Shown: in pieces, positions 36,267 through 51,360 of the stretch
Numbering within the stretch: position 1 is the first letter of the stretch
Layout: each line of letters starts with the position of its first letter
DNA from: Macrobrachium rosenbergii
Taxonomy: Eukaryota; Arthropoda; Malacostraca; Decapoda; Palaemonidae
Direction of reading: 5' to 3'
NCBI RefSeq assembly: GCF_040412425.1
Contig: NC_089782.1
Location: 45,053,822-45,117,821 of the forward strand
Length of the DNA: 64,000 nt
Position numbers and translations under genes: made by a program
Notes under the pieces: model-generated
Database searches by the model: none
What the model was told of the DNA's origin: nothing
What the model saw: only the letters and a program-made list of their open reading frames with translations

Positions 36267-36609
36267 GGGGATGGAATATCTAATGTGAAGTGACAATATT
36301 GCCAATTTTAGAGATAGAGAAAATTATATTAAAGTCCTTATGTGCAAACTAATTTTATCTGCGTACGATTTGTAGTTAATTTCTGATTTAGGAATATCTT
36401 GAATAAATTTGGTATCGAGTTGTCTATTAGATTTTAATTTTATTGCTCGGAGCTGTTTTTCAACTATTTTTTCAGGAAAGCTCAACCTGTCTTCCGGCAT
36501 AATAGTGGGTGACTAAACGTGTTTTGTTATAAATTTGTGTGCAACAGCAGTTACCGTAATTTTTAAAAGAGACAACAGTGACAAAGGATTGGAGGTTTCA
36601 TTGACCAAT
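36263..36609. other. no gene seen
   Basis: AT-rich unique sequence. Confidence 0.5.
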
Positions 36610-36735
36610 TTTGGAAGCACTGACGACAATTAGCGTCAAACTACCGAGGTCAGAGACGACAGGTAGTTTCAGACTAACAAGGTCACTGACTTGACGACAG
36701 GTAGCGTCCAACTACTATAGATCGCTGACGCGATT
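36610..36735 (+). repeat. degenerate short tandem repeat, unit about 33-38 bp
   Basis: GACGACAGGTAGCGTC-like words start at 36622, 36655 and 36693, each followed by an AACTACC/ACTAACA string and GGTCACTGAC or a variant of it. Confidence 0.6.
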
Positions 36736-37027
36736 GATAGAAAGAGTCAGTAATTCTGGAACCACATTGCGTTACCCATACGAATAATACCTAAGGAAAA
36801 ACGATTATAGTTGCCATTTTTCTGAAATGTTTCAAAAACAAATCTATTAACTTTTAGTACGTATGATTAATAAGATTTGCGAAGAGGTAATCTCACAGCG
36901 TAATTACGACGGTATACCTATGTGGTTGATTCTTCCCACGCTGCCCGGTAATACCCAACAGGCCATCACATTCCATTTTTTTTTTTTTACTTCTTTTGTA
37001 GGTCGTGAGTTTCCCGGTTTGTGTAGT

Positions 37028-37110
37028 AAGTTAAATTTCCCTTAATCCTGTTGCCAACCTTCCGAATTCCTGTCATGCTTTATACCTCAAAGATTTCTGT
37101 GGGATTTTGA
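37028..37110 (+). repeat. dispersed repeat E, copy 1
   Basis: AAGTTAAATTTCCCTTAATC, GCCAACCTTCCGAATTCCTG, TATACCTCAAAGATTTCT. The same order is found at 38290-38374 with about 80% identity by eye. Confidence 0.7.
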
Positions 37111-37214
37111 AGGCTGTTCTGATGCTTTCTTCAAGGCAAGATATCATTTTTTTTTTCCTAGATTGACAGACTAGACCAGGGACATTCGGGTCCCACTTAT
37201 CCCTCACATTAATG

Positions 37215-37215
<1 letters not shown>

Positions 37216-37260
<45 letters not shown>

Positions 37261-37467
37261 TTTGATGTCATCGTGATGAGACAGATTTCATTGCATACAT
37301 GTCATAATTTTCTTAGAGCTTTGCACATATAAAAAAAGAGTAAGGTTAAAGGGTTCGATACGCTTGTTGGCTTCCAGTAATTGTGCCTGGGAATTGAATT
37401 TGTGGATTACGATCATGATATTGCCTCATTCTGTAATTATTCCCTTTCAGAATAATCTCCATGAAAA

Positions 37468-37510
<43 letters not shown>

Positions 37511-37575
37511 TATCTGATCTGGAAAAGAATAAAAGACTCCCTCTCTTTCAAAAAATAATTTCGAGAAAGTATGTT

Positions 37576-37659
<84 letters not shown>
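37216..37659 (+). repeat. three (CT)n microsatellites
   Basis: Arrays at 37216-37257, 37471-37508 and 37578-37659, all in the same orientation. The last is 82 bp and ends CTCTAG. Confidence 0.95.
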
Positions 37660-37660
<1 letters not shown>

Positions 37661-38118
37661 GGTTGTTTAAGGATTCCATAAACTGGTATGATGTGCATAT
37701 GTAAAAGAACATGGTTTCTTCAGGTTAGCTTTAACCTAGTTTGAAACTGATAAATGTTTTAGTGTCATTATTCAGTGAACCTGACAAAAGGTTTTATCTT
37801 TTTTTTATGTTAAACTTAGACGTTTTTCCTGTGAAGGTATGGATGTTTAATATCTCTTTAACTACTTCGGGGAACTTTAGACGATTGCGAGGATAATAAG
37901 CTTAAAAGAAAATGCACAATTCTGCAAGGTCACGATTCCTTAGATATACAGACGCGGCTACAAAATTTTTAGATGGGGAACTAGTCAGAAAAATATTTAT
38001 TTCTTAAAGTTGAGGAAGTTGTAATTTTGTTTTTGTAGTGAATAATTATATCTGCTACCTCTTCCTCAGGTAGATTATTTTGGTTATATGCACACCTACT
38101 GTATATACTTTAAATATA

Positions 38119-38120
<2 letters not shown>
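37660..38120. other. no gene seen
   Basis: Mixed sequence. A pyrimidine run CTACCTCTTCCTCAG at 38055-38069 followed by GTAGAT has an acceptor-donor (ratchet-like) layout. Confidence 0.5.
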
Positions 38121-38204
<84 letters not shown>

Positions 38205-38215
38205 ATGTATGTGTG

Positions 38216-38244
<29 letters not shown>
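38121..38244. repeat. (TA)n-(TATG)n compound microsatellite
   Basis: TA to 38200, then GTAT/GTGT units and eight TATG units. Confidence 0.95.
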
Positions 38245-38246
<2 letters not shown>

Positions 38247-38289
38247 TGCATGTCTTTTTTTGTGCACCATATTTGTTATTGTTGTGTTT

Positions 38290-38374
38290 TAAGTTAAATT
38301 TTCCTTAGTCCTGCGGCCAACCTTGGGAATTTCTGTCATACATTATACCTAGAAAATTTCTTGTGGCATTTTGA
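38290..38374 (+). repeat. dispersed repeat E, copy 2
   Basis: AAGTTAAATTTTCCTTAGTC, GCCAACCTTGGGAATTTCTG, TATACCTAGAAAATTTCT. Same orientation as copy 1, 1.26 kb away. The unit has no visible termini. Confidence 0.7.
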
Positions 38375-38392
38375 GCAATTATATGAAATAAG

Positions 38393-38415
38393 CTCTCTCT
38401 CTCTCTCTCTCTCTC
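38393..38415 (+). repeat. (CT)n microsatellite, short
   Basis: About 11 units, 19 bp after repeat E. Confidence 0.9.
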
Positions 38416-38782
38416 ACATCCGAAGTGAACATTGAACCACAAGAGTGGAGGGACAAGTGCCGTGATTGCCGTGTGTTCATCCGATTCAATATCTTATCTC
38501 GTTTTTCATCTAGCGCTCTCTGCCTGACTTCCCGCGAGAGATCACATTTAGTTCTCAACCCCGCTCTAATGATTTCCGGTGGTTTGTTTGTTTTTGCGTT
38601 TGTGTTATGGGCGAAGGTTGAGGGAGGGTGGAGGGAGTTTCCTTGACGTCGGGGAATACGCCCTCAGGAGGAACCACCTCTTCGTGAATGTCATCATCAT
38701 CGTCAGATGCTTTCGTCTGACTTGGCTGAGGTCCACCTTGGGACGCTAATTGGTATCGAGTTCAAAGGGTTGAAAGGAAGAG

Positions 38783-38853
38783 CCGCCGCCGCCTCCTCCT
38801 CCTCCTCCTCCTCCTCCTCCTCCTCCTCCTCCTCCTCCTCCTCCTCCTCCTCC
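38783..38853 (+). repeat. (GCC)3-(TCC)n trinucleotide array
   Basis: About 20 TCC units after GCCGCCGCC. The only long TCC array in the window; pure pyrimidine on the plus strand. Confidence 0.95.
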
Positions 38854-41179
<2,326 letters not shown>

Positions 41180-41227
41180 GTGAGGTCAATTGCCAACGAA
41201 GGTCTATTCCCAAAGTCGGTAAATCAG
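41180..41227 (+). CDS. candidate 48-nt micro-exon (weak)
   Basis: Lies behind the best polypyrimidine tract-AG in the window outside CT arrays. It reads [16 protein letters not shown] in 16 whole codons and ends AATCAG before GTTAGA, a middling donor. A second frame is also open. The first bases after the AG are GTGAGG, a donor in themselves, so the same sequence could be a recursive splice site. A long (TA)n follows 19 bases later. No family recognised. Confidence 0.22.
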
Positions 41228-41243
41228 GTTAGAATAGTGTATC

Positions 41244-41398
<155 letters not shown>

Positions 41399-41775
41399 AG
41401 AGTCTACTGGTCACTTTTTACCAGATACATATGTATTATTTGTAAGCATTTGTGTACATACCATTCATTCTTACATATCACCATGATGGTATGCTTTCAG
41501 CATTACATATTCTCCATTTCCCTATACTACATACGCAGTCACGTTTGTTTTGTTTTTTTTTACACGCGTACGCATGCGAGGGCTTCCGAAAATGAATTAG
41601 AATTTCGTTTTTGTTTTCGTTTTCGTGTTGTGCGTGCCACTTCGTTACTATTTTTGCCCCATGTAGGCAGTGTGTCGTTGGGAATCTCTTTAGCCCTGCC
41701 TAATTATAGCCTTTCAGAGGGTTAATGAAGAGTTGGGCCTGGCTTAGCTCCAAGCACGGAAATTAATAAAGCTCC

Positions 41776-41777
<2 letters not shown>

Positions 41778-41840
<63 letters not shown>
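41778..41840 (+). repeat. (GA)n microsatellite
   Basis: About 31 units. Confidence 0.95.
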
Positions 41841-41843
<3 letters not shown>

Positions 41844-43463
41844 ATTTTTCTAGAGCGTGTTCAGCTGTGTCTTCGCCAGGCTTGACTGCATGCGCAACTG
41901 GTTCTCCCCATGGGTATTCTATTTTCTGCTTGCATTAATCTTATTGCGTCTGGGTTAAAGAGAGGTAAATAAACATGAGATTATCCGTTGCATGCTGAAT
42001 CACTTTTGATTATCCGTTCACGTTGATTCAAAAAATTCAAGTTCCTTCAGTATTCATTGATCTTGGCCAAAGGAGAGAGAAGAGAAAATGTGTTAATGAT
42101 GTTAGACGAGGTTGGAGTTAGCTAGGCTACCTGTGTGTGAGATTTGCCACCGGAATTTTATAGTTTACACCAGTTTTTGTATTTGTTTGTATATATGCTT
42201 CGGAATTCTCTTCATGCCCCGATTTTCCTTGAATTTCAGAACCTTCTATTCTCCAGGAGGCTGGACAGTGCTGCTTCTTTCTGCGCTCCTTGTTCGTGCT
42301 AGCCTGGCCTGACGTTCCCTTAGGCCGTGAACAAAAAGAATGTTGAATAAAAAGGTATTTTGTTGAGCCTTGAAGTTGACGTTAGTATTGCTTGTTTTCA
42401 ATTCTGGCGAATCTGGTAATTTCATTGAACGGTTAAACGCGAATGTCGTATTTGAATGGTTTCAGTTTAACGGAATGCTCCCATTTTACCTTCTTGAAGT
42501 CTAAATCTTTCAATTTACAACTTCCTAGATTAAATCCGTTGGCCTTACTTGTTGATGGCATACTTGTTTTTTTCTCAAGCTCTGTTTGTTTGCGTACGTT
42601 TATATGCGTTTGTTTATTTTGTGTTGTTTTCATCTTTTGGGTTTGTTTTCCAATGCCTTCACATTCGGACAGTTTATTCCGCGGAACCCTGCATCGAAAC
42701 GAATGGCTTTTAGGCTCGTCCCATTGGGTATGTGGTCGTGGTGAATGATATTAATGATGCCGTGATAGGAATGATGATGAAAATTTGGCTCAGTGACTCT
42801 GACGAGTCTTTTCCTCAAACCGTGTGCACTGTGAACCCGTTGTTAGGTACCCTTTAACCTTAATAGCAGGAAGGCTCGTGAAAACTTCGTTTTTCTTATC
42901 CGGTAGTGCATTTAACTTACATGTGATTGTAATAGTTACTCTCTCTATCATATTAGGGTTTTATTCTAGCGTGCGCCGCAAATGAACATCGTTTTTGGCA
43001 TGCTTTGTATGAATGGGAGCTCATTTGAATAGCAATGATAATAATTTATATCTTTTCCTTTGTAAATATAATTATTTCATAAACGTGCTATTGGAAGTGA
43101 AGGCACGCATAAACAAATTCCTTTCGAAATTAGCAACTATAATAAATAATGATGCCGGGGTCTGAAGAAAAATTTGACCTACGACGTAACGCGGAATGAT
43201 CTGTTCCGAAAACAAAAGGCTTGATGACGCTGCAGATTAAAAGAAGTGAAGTTTGTAAAAAATGCTGACTAATCCGTTGATTAGATGGACATTCCAATTT
43301 TGGTTTTTTTTGGAATTTCTTCTAAACTGTCCGGAAAAACTGCTTCTTCTCGCGTTTGTTGCTTGACGAGAATCCCAAATGTGGTCCACAAGATTTACGC
43401 GTGTTTAATACTCCAGGTGCTCTTTTGACAGTTATTCAGGATTTAGCGAAACAAGAATGCGGT

Positions 43464-43467
<4 letters not shown>
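41841..43467. other. no gene seen (1.6 kb)
   Basis: The 101-codon plus frame at 42443-42748 and its minus counterpart have no domain I recognise. T-rich in 42540-42650. Confidence 0.5.

Positions 43468-43523
<56 letters not shown>
43468..43523 (+). repeat. (CT)n microsatellite
   Basis: About 28 units. Confidence 0.95.

Positions 43524-45060
<1,537 letters not shown>

Positions 45061-45114
<54 letters not shown>
45061..45114 (+). repeat. (GA)n microsatellite
   Basis: 27 units, starting at a GTCGCGAGAG border. Confidence 0.95.
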
Positions 45115-45117
<3 letters not shown>

Positions 45118-45254
45118 GTTTTGTTAAAATACAACAGGCTTAAAGTAAATTATAGGTTTAAATGTTGACAGATCTTATTTCGTCCCTTCTAGGTGTTATA
45201 GAATTTTATGTCTATGGCGAACAGTACTTGTAGAAATCAGAAATTAACTCACTA

Positions 45255-45267
45255 CGCGCGCGCGCGC
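45255..45267. repeat. (CG)n tract
   Basis: TACGCGCGCGCGCGCAC, alternating purine-pyrimidine with Z-DNA potential. A second such tract is at 45773-45785. Notable in an AT-rich, CpG-poor window. Confidence 0.85.
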
Positions 45268-45323
45268 ACAGATAAGCTAGAGGTAATACCTGTGGTGTAT
45301 GAATTATAATTCACCAACAACAC

Positions 45324-45328
<5 letters not shown>

Positions 45329-45418
<90 letters not shown>
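45329..45418 (+). repeat. (CT)n microsatellite followed by CACAG-GTGAGA
   Basis: About 90 bp with two TGTC breaks. It runs into CACAG and then GTGAGA (45423), so it combines polypyrimidine tract, acceptor and donor. Confidence 0.95.
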
Positions 45419-45421
<3 letters not shown>

Positions 45422-45638
45422 GGTGAGAGGGAAAAAATGTTATCTTTGTAATTTGTTTCCTCATTTCCTTGGAATCTGACAGTTCACCGACCCTGAGCTT
45501 TTTTGCCGGACCTACGGCGTAGTGAGGAAGAAAGCGTCATTTTGCCCAAGTTTCTGAAGTTGCCTAGGCAGTATAAGTAACCAGTATAGGCTACACTCGA
45601 TCATTATAAGAGGATCGTCTATGTCTCTAATTGTGTGA

Positions 45639-45641
<3 letters not shown>

Positions 45642-45698
<57 letters not shown>
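45642..45698. repeat. (TA)n microsatellite
   Basis: About 28 units. Confidence 0.95.
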
Positions 45699-45704
<6 letters not shown>

Positions 45705-45712
45705 ATATGTCA

Positions 45713-45850
45713 GATTATCTTGCAATCATGGCCACCAACGCCGTGCGATGCAAAGGGTATGTGTGTGAGTCTGCGCGCGCGCGCGAGTATCTTATTATCA
45801 TGACCACCAAAGCCTGCAACGCATAGGGCTTGTGTGAAATACCGCCGCCC
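45713..45850 (+). repeat. 72-bp tandem duplication, diverged
   Basis: ATTATCTTGCAATCATGGCC recurs as GTATCTTATTATCATGACCA, each followed by ACCAACGCC/ACCAAAGCC, GCAAAGGG/GCATAGGG and TGTGTGTGAG/TTGTGTGAAA. A (CG)n tract (45773-45785) sits at the junction. Confidence 0.65.
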
Positions 45851-46055
45851 TTGTTTTTCCCGTGCTTTGCTATCCTCAAATCTCCACTCTTCCTTCTTAG
45901 AGTTCTCACCCAAGTAACTGTTTTCCAACTCGTTTGGTGCCTAGAGGAAACCAACTGACACACACGTTCTATTCTCCCTAGGTTTGTGCGAAGGACATGT
46001 CCAAGCCTCCCACCTCCCCTTCAGATGGATTAATGTAATTCTCCGTTTGGTATCA

Positions 46056-46112
46056 TTTCTCCCGTGTTTTATTAAAGTTTTATTTTCAAGTTGACATTTC
46101 TCCGTGTTTTAT

Positions 46113-46148
<36 letters not shown>

Positions 46149-46165
46149 ATTTTTTTCAAGTTGAT
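46056..46165 (+). repeat. 41-bp direct repeat with (TA)n in the second copy only
   Basis: Copy one (46056-46096) reads TTTCTCCCGTGTTTTATTAA, GTTTTATTTTCAAGTTGACA. Copy two (46097-46165) has the same two halves, but between ATTAA and TTTTATTTT lie about 14 TA units (46116-46144). The right half of copy two is otherwise intact. Confidence 0.85.
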
Positions 46166-46287
46166 AGAATCACTTCGGCCGAGATATAATTTCATTGTCA
46201 TACGATTCATGTCCGTATATGAAAATATATTACTTTGAGTAATTTGTAGCTTTCTGATATGTATATCAATCATGTAAGTCATATATA

Positions 46288-46440
<153 letters not shown>

Positions 46441-46980
46441 TGCATATATATACATATATATACACACATATATATACATATGAATATGAATGTAGGTATG
46501 TATGTATACAAACGATTCTTTGCACCTCTTTTGCAAACGCTTAAGAACGTATTCTCCTGTCTGAGAACTATGAATGCACAATATTCATATATAAGCGACC
46601 TAAGGCTTGGATATGAAAATAAAGAGTAGTGACATTTAAACAGTATGCCATAGGCCAGAAATCCCAAGGTTCTTTGCTGTAGTGAATTTAAGCAACTTGT
46701 ATTAATGACAGGTGACCAACATTAGAAAAAATAATATAAGGTGCATCAGAGTTCACGAACTAAGACACTGAAAGCATAAGCGGGAATGATTACCCGTCAG
46801 GCTATCAGCCTGGTTGGTAAACCATTGAAACAGGTCGGAATGTTTTGACAAATAAACGATTAGTCATGAATCGGTACACGTCTAATTGACCACGTTTTCA
46901 ACATGATAACCTTGCATTTGAGGCTGAATTATAGTTTTTCCTTCGTTTCATTTGTTCTTTGTGTATTTGAGCTTGAACAG
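46441..46980. other. no gene seen
   Basis: Unique sequence after the array edge. Confidence 0.5.
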
Positions 46981-47098
46981 TTTCCTTGGTTTCCTATTCG
47001 ATTTTTCTATGTATCATTAATTTTTTTTTATAAAGATTTCCTTGGTTTTCCTATTTGATTTTTCTATGTATCATTTATTTAAAAAAAAATTTACGATC

Positions 47099-47157
<59 letters not shown>

Positions 47158-47160
47158 TTA
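46981..47160 (+). repeat. 56-bp duplication followed by (TA)n-(TATG)n
   Basis: TTTCCTTGGTTTCCTATTCG with ATTTTTCTATGTATCATT occurs at 46981 and again, slightly altered, at 47037. (TA)n at 47099-47135 and TATG units to 47160 follow. Confidence 0.8.
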
Positions 47161-47412
47161 TGTTTGTACAGTATAAATAGCCTTTATATCTTTCAGTTAA
47201 AACGTTCCCCCCCTCGAACAAAAAAAGTCGTGTCCCATTCATAACCAAGGTGGACTTGATTAGGGCGCAAACCTTTAAACGCATTTCGCTTCTCTAGACT
47301 TGAGCAGAAAATATGGTTCAACCAGAGTGAAGAGGGGTATGGGGATACCAACCTCATCCCAAAAGGTTTAAAGAAAACGGGAAAGCTAACATCTTTTGAA
47401 GCCATTCGCCAT

Positions 47413-47416
<4 letters not shown>

Positions 47417-47484
<68 letters not shown>

Positions 47485-47500
47485 GTATGTATGTATGTAT
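47417..47500. repeat. (TA)n-(TATG)n compound microsatellite
   Basis: About 32 TA units, then ACAC and GTAT units. The preceding stretch (47195-47400) holds ACCAACCTCATCCCAAAAGG, possibly a diverged SINE-B-type body. Confidence 0.9.
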
Positions 47501-47569
47501 TTTATGTATATATATCTTCTATATATATAAAAATGGATGTATGTACTCGTATGTATGTGTGTGCATGTT

Positions 47570-48345
47570 CCAGCATAACTGAAATGCATAGAGCAATTTC
47601 AACCCAACTTGGTATACATACAGTATCTATATGACCTACTATCTGGAATCGAATAGTGTGGGGGTTAAGACATTACTAGCACCAAAGTGCACCAAAGGGG
47701 GTGGGGGTGGGAAGGGCTTCCCTGAAACGGGGCTGGTTCTGCCCATAGACTTAGTAACTAAATAAACTCTGTGGGTTTATCATACCTCGTTTCTGTATAC
47801 ATATGACTTACTATCTGGAAAAAGACTACTGCTGGGGTTAAGACATCACTGGCACCAAAGGGGTGGGGGTGGGAAGGGGGGGACACATAAAAATAACCAA
47901 AAACAACAGATATTACTGTCTTAATACATAGTTTTCGAGGCAGCTAAGATGAATGGTGACACCCCCGATGCCCTTTAAGTCCAAGTTCATCCCCAGCAGG
48001 ATTTGGGGGGGCGGGGTGAGAAGGGGTAAAAAATGAGATTTCAAAAATTATGTGTATTAGCATCTAATCCATAGTTTTCTAGGTTGCTGAGATGAGTGGT
48101 GACACTCCTGATGCCCTTTAAGTCCAAGTTCAGCCCCAATAGGATTTGGGGGGGCCAGTGAGAAGGAGTGAAAAATAAAATGTCAAAAATGACAGATGTT
48201 AGTGTCTAATCCACAGTTTTCAATGTCGCTGAGATGAAGAGTGACACTCCCGATGCCCTTTAACTCCAAGTTCAGCCCTGATAGGAATGGGTGGTGAGAA
48301 GGTGTAAAATATGAAATGTCAAAAATATTGGGCATTGTAATTGAA
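47570..48345 (+). repeat. composite dispersed repeat with 172-bp and 143-bp tandem units
   Basis: Two units carry ATATGAC.TACTATCTGGAA, GGGGTTAAGACAT, GCACCAAAG and GGGGGTGGGAAGGG (47629 and 47801, spacing 172). Three units follow carrying CATAGTTTTC, GCTGAGATGA, GTGACACTCC, GATGCCCTTTAAGTCCAAGT and AGGATTTGGGGGGG (47927, 48070, 48212, spacing 143 and 142). The left edge (AGCATAACTGAAATGCATAG) adjoins a TATG-rich tract. No frame; class unknown. Confidence 0.8.
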
Positions 48346-48375
48346 GCAACTATCTTAACAGGAAAGGGAGCAAGT

Positions 48376-48377
48376 GA

Positions 48378-48410
<33 letters not shown>

Positions 48411-48547
48411 GGAGAGAGAACAGACAGAGGAGAAGAGTGAGGGGCGTTAGGGAGTTGGAGAGTTGGAGAGAGAGAGGGGAGAGAGAGATAGAGTGTTTAT
48501 CGATTGTCATTCAGTTTTCCCAGGCAGCACTGGTTGGTCAGCTAGTG

Positions 48548-48580
<33 letters not shown>

Positions 48581-48605
48581 TTGTGTGTTTGTGTATGTTT
48601 GTATG

Positions 48606-48656
<51 letters not shown>

Positions 48657-48657
48657 T

Positions 48658-48738
<81 letters not shown>

Positions 48739-48752
48739 ATATATATGTGTAT

Positions 48753-48808
<56 letters not shown>

Positions 48809-48830
48809 TAGAGAGAGAAAGAGAGAGAAA
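48376..48830. repeat. purine tract and (TATG)n-(TA)n-(TG)n compound block
   Basis: (GA)n with GAG breaks (48376-48495), TATG/TTTG units from 48547, (TA)n at 48609-48631 and 48663-48734, then about 25 TG units to 48806, then AGAGAGAAA. Confidence 0.9.
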
Positions 48831-48969
48831 TAGATTGAGTGAGTGAGTGAGTGGCTTTGGCCGTACAGCACTTTGAGGGCCCAAGATGAAGAAGCACGCA
48901 TGGAATTCCTGCATTCACGACTCCAAGCTCTTAGTATTAACAGAGATCAAGGTGGTGTGTCCGTACCTT

Positions 48970-49015
<46 letters not shown>

Positions 49016-49016
49016 G
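48970..49016 (+). repeat. (CT)n microsatellite
   Basis: With one TATC break near its end. Confidence 0.95.
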
Positions 49017-50112
49017 CTGGGTATGAGGAGTTATGTGGTGATAGTGTTTCTGGGCATTCACTGCCCTCTGACTCAGGGGGTCTTCCCAAGAAGTTGGAAA
49101 ACTCCCTTGTGACTTTTTTTTTTTTACTTTCTCTGTTGTTTGCTGGATACAGCTTCAAAGCAGATGTTATTTTGTTGCTTGGTTTCGTCTACTTTTTTTT
49201 TTCTTTCTAGTTTCCGTTATATTCTCGGAACTCTCTTCTCAGTGTGGAGTGTATTATTATTGCTCAAGAGATTCCTTTTCATCTCGTGACTTTGACCTAG
49301 AGTAGCTTCGACAGTTGAGACGAAATAGAGCTTAGAAATTGGCAACAGCCTTTGACCGTCATGGGAAGAACGCACCTTCTAAAAGGCCACGCATGTTGCT
49401 ATGAAATGAACAAAAACTATTGAGTATAGCCATTGAATTTTTCTGTGTATTTTCATTTTGTATTTTATAGCACATAGCCTATACCAATACTTTCAGTTGA
49501 GTTTTAAAGTGAATTTAGATTTATATCTATCCGGCAGTTCATTTATGATTTTTATTTTAGTATACACAGATGCAAGCTTGCTGAGACCGGTGGGCTTCTT
49601 ATTATTATCCAACGTAGATTATAAACTTTCATTTAAAATTAGCCACGTATTTTTCTTTGTTAGGGTCGTGTATCTAACATACAATTCTCTTTTAAACGAT
49701 CAGGGTTGACACTTGAAAGATGGGGTTATTAGTACTGACTGAAGATGAGATCAGCATTGATTGATTTTTGTCATGATGACAATATCCTTACATTTGCGTG
49801 TCCCTTTTAGTGTCACTGATTATTCTCTCGCAGATTTGCAGTCATCGTGATGCAGGCTGTAGTGCACTGGTGTTTCTAGTGAGAGGGCCTGGGTGGATAC
49901 CGGGCGAGGGTTGAGCGATCTGGACTCATTCCCCGTGTGCCTGCGTTCACTGAAGTATTTGATTATGTGCCTGACGGTCTGCTGACTGCTTTTAGAAGGC
50001 AATTTAACAGTCATCACCACAACGAAATTGAAAGAAGGCAATACAACCCTCGCTCTGTGTTGGGTATGGGTTTCCCGAGCAGCACTTGACTGTTAACGTC
50101 TATTGCCTTCTG
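49017..50112. other. no gene seen (1.1 kb)
   Basis: T-rich in 49110-49210. Frames at 49458-49709 and 49820-50041 (minus) have no recognisable product. Confidence 0.5.
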
Positions 50113-50366
50113 TCCCTCATGGCTGCGAAAACGTAGCATGGGCCGTAGTTCAATTCCGCCGCCGGCTGATGAAGAGTTAGAGAATTTATTTCTGGTGATA
50201 GAAATTCATTTCTCGCTATAATGTGGTTCGGATTCCAATAAGCTGTAGGTCCCGTTGCTAAGTAACCAATTGGTTCTTAGCCACGTAAAATAAGTCTAAT
50301 CCTTCAACCAGCCTAGGAGAGCTGTTAATCAGCTCAGTGGTCTGGTAAAACTAAGGTATACTTAAC
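50113..50366 (+). mobile_element. SINE-A, copy 3
   Basis: The head is eroded (GGCCGTAGTTCAATTCCGCC holds the B box) and the body is complete: AATTTATTTCTGGTGATAG, GGTTCGGATTCCAATAAGCT, TAGGTCCCGTTGCTAAGTAA. The tail is AAACTAAGGTATACTTAAC, and no microsatellite is attached. Confidence 0.8.
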
Positions 50367-50757
50367 TTGGGTATGGAGGATTTCCCCCTGGGGATTTACG
50401 CCGTGGCCGCCTAAATTTGTATGCCAGTTCACCCACTGCACACGTAATCATTATTACGCCGCAGGCTCACCCATATAAACTCAAGTGTAAAGTAAGACAT
50501 TGTTTTGACCTTGGAATGACGTATAATGTGTATGATTGAGAATATATTTTCTTGTAAATATGACAAGGGGGAATGTAGCGTTTGTAAATATTACGAAGTT
50601 CGTCTTTTAGAAGTCTTAGAATACATCTTCCTCAAGCTGTAGAATGCAAGTAGTTTAACATCCAACAGGGCAGGAGGGTGCGAGCTCTTATTCTTTCCTC
50701 CTTTCTCTCTCTCTCTCTAGGAAATTAACGTTCAATATTTGCTTTGGACAAATGTGT

Positions 50758-50759
<2 letters not shown>
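50367..50759. other. no gene seen
   Basis: Ends with a short CT tract (50702-50719) and TAG, then GAAATTAACG, another acceptor-like end. Confidence 0.5.

Positions 50760-50816
<57 letters not shown>
50760..50816 (+). repeat. (CT)n microsatellite
   Basis: About 28 units. Confidence 0.95.
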
Positions 50817-50818
<2 letters not shown>

Positions 50819-51286
50819 ATTATGATGACCAAATATGGACAGTAATAATAGAATCCTGAGTTTAGGAGGAATAAAATTGTTTACTTAATTTATTGTTTTT
50901 TGTGCCTTTAGAAAGTCTTCTTTTACAAGCATTAATATTATTACTTCAAGTGAAAACCCGTCAGAATCGCTGGATGCTTTGTTTCGTATTATTAGTTTGA
51001 CCCATCTGACTTGTGATACCTAAGTGATTCTAGGGTCGCCTCTTACTTTTGACACACGAAGTTGAAATTAGCTAAAATCTACGGTAAGAAGATTATACTT
51101 TCCACCAGTCGTAACCTTTGTGCGTACAAACTAGCAGAATATAGATAGTACAGAAGAGTTCTAGTGATAATTGAGGCGCTCTTACCCGCGACAGATATTT
51201 GACAGATTGAATGAGCACGCTCATTTTTACATAGCTGTATACATATAGCCTATATGTACATGTACGTGTATGGGCATTGAAGAAAA

Positions 51287-51288
<2 letters not shown>
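50817..51288. other. no gene seen
   Basis: AT-rich unique sequence. Confidence 0.5.

Positions 51289-51358
<70 letters not shown>
51289..51358 (+). repeat. (CT)n microsatellite
   Basis: About 35 units. Confidence 0.95.

Positions 51359-51360
<2 letters not shown>

Noticed and set aside
47195..47400. Possible third SINE family shared with 16335-16470 (minus)
   Set aside because: Similarity is limited to about 20 bases around AACCTCATCCCAAAAG. Not enough to define a copy without alignment.
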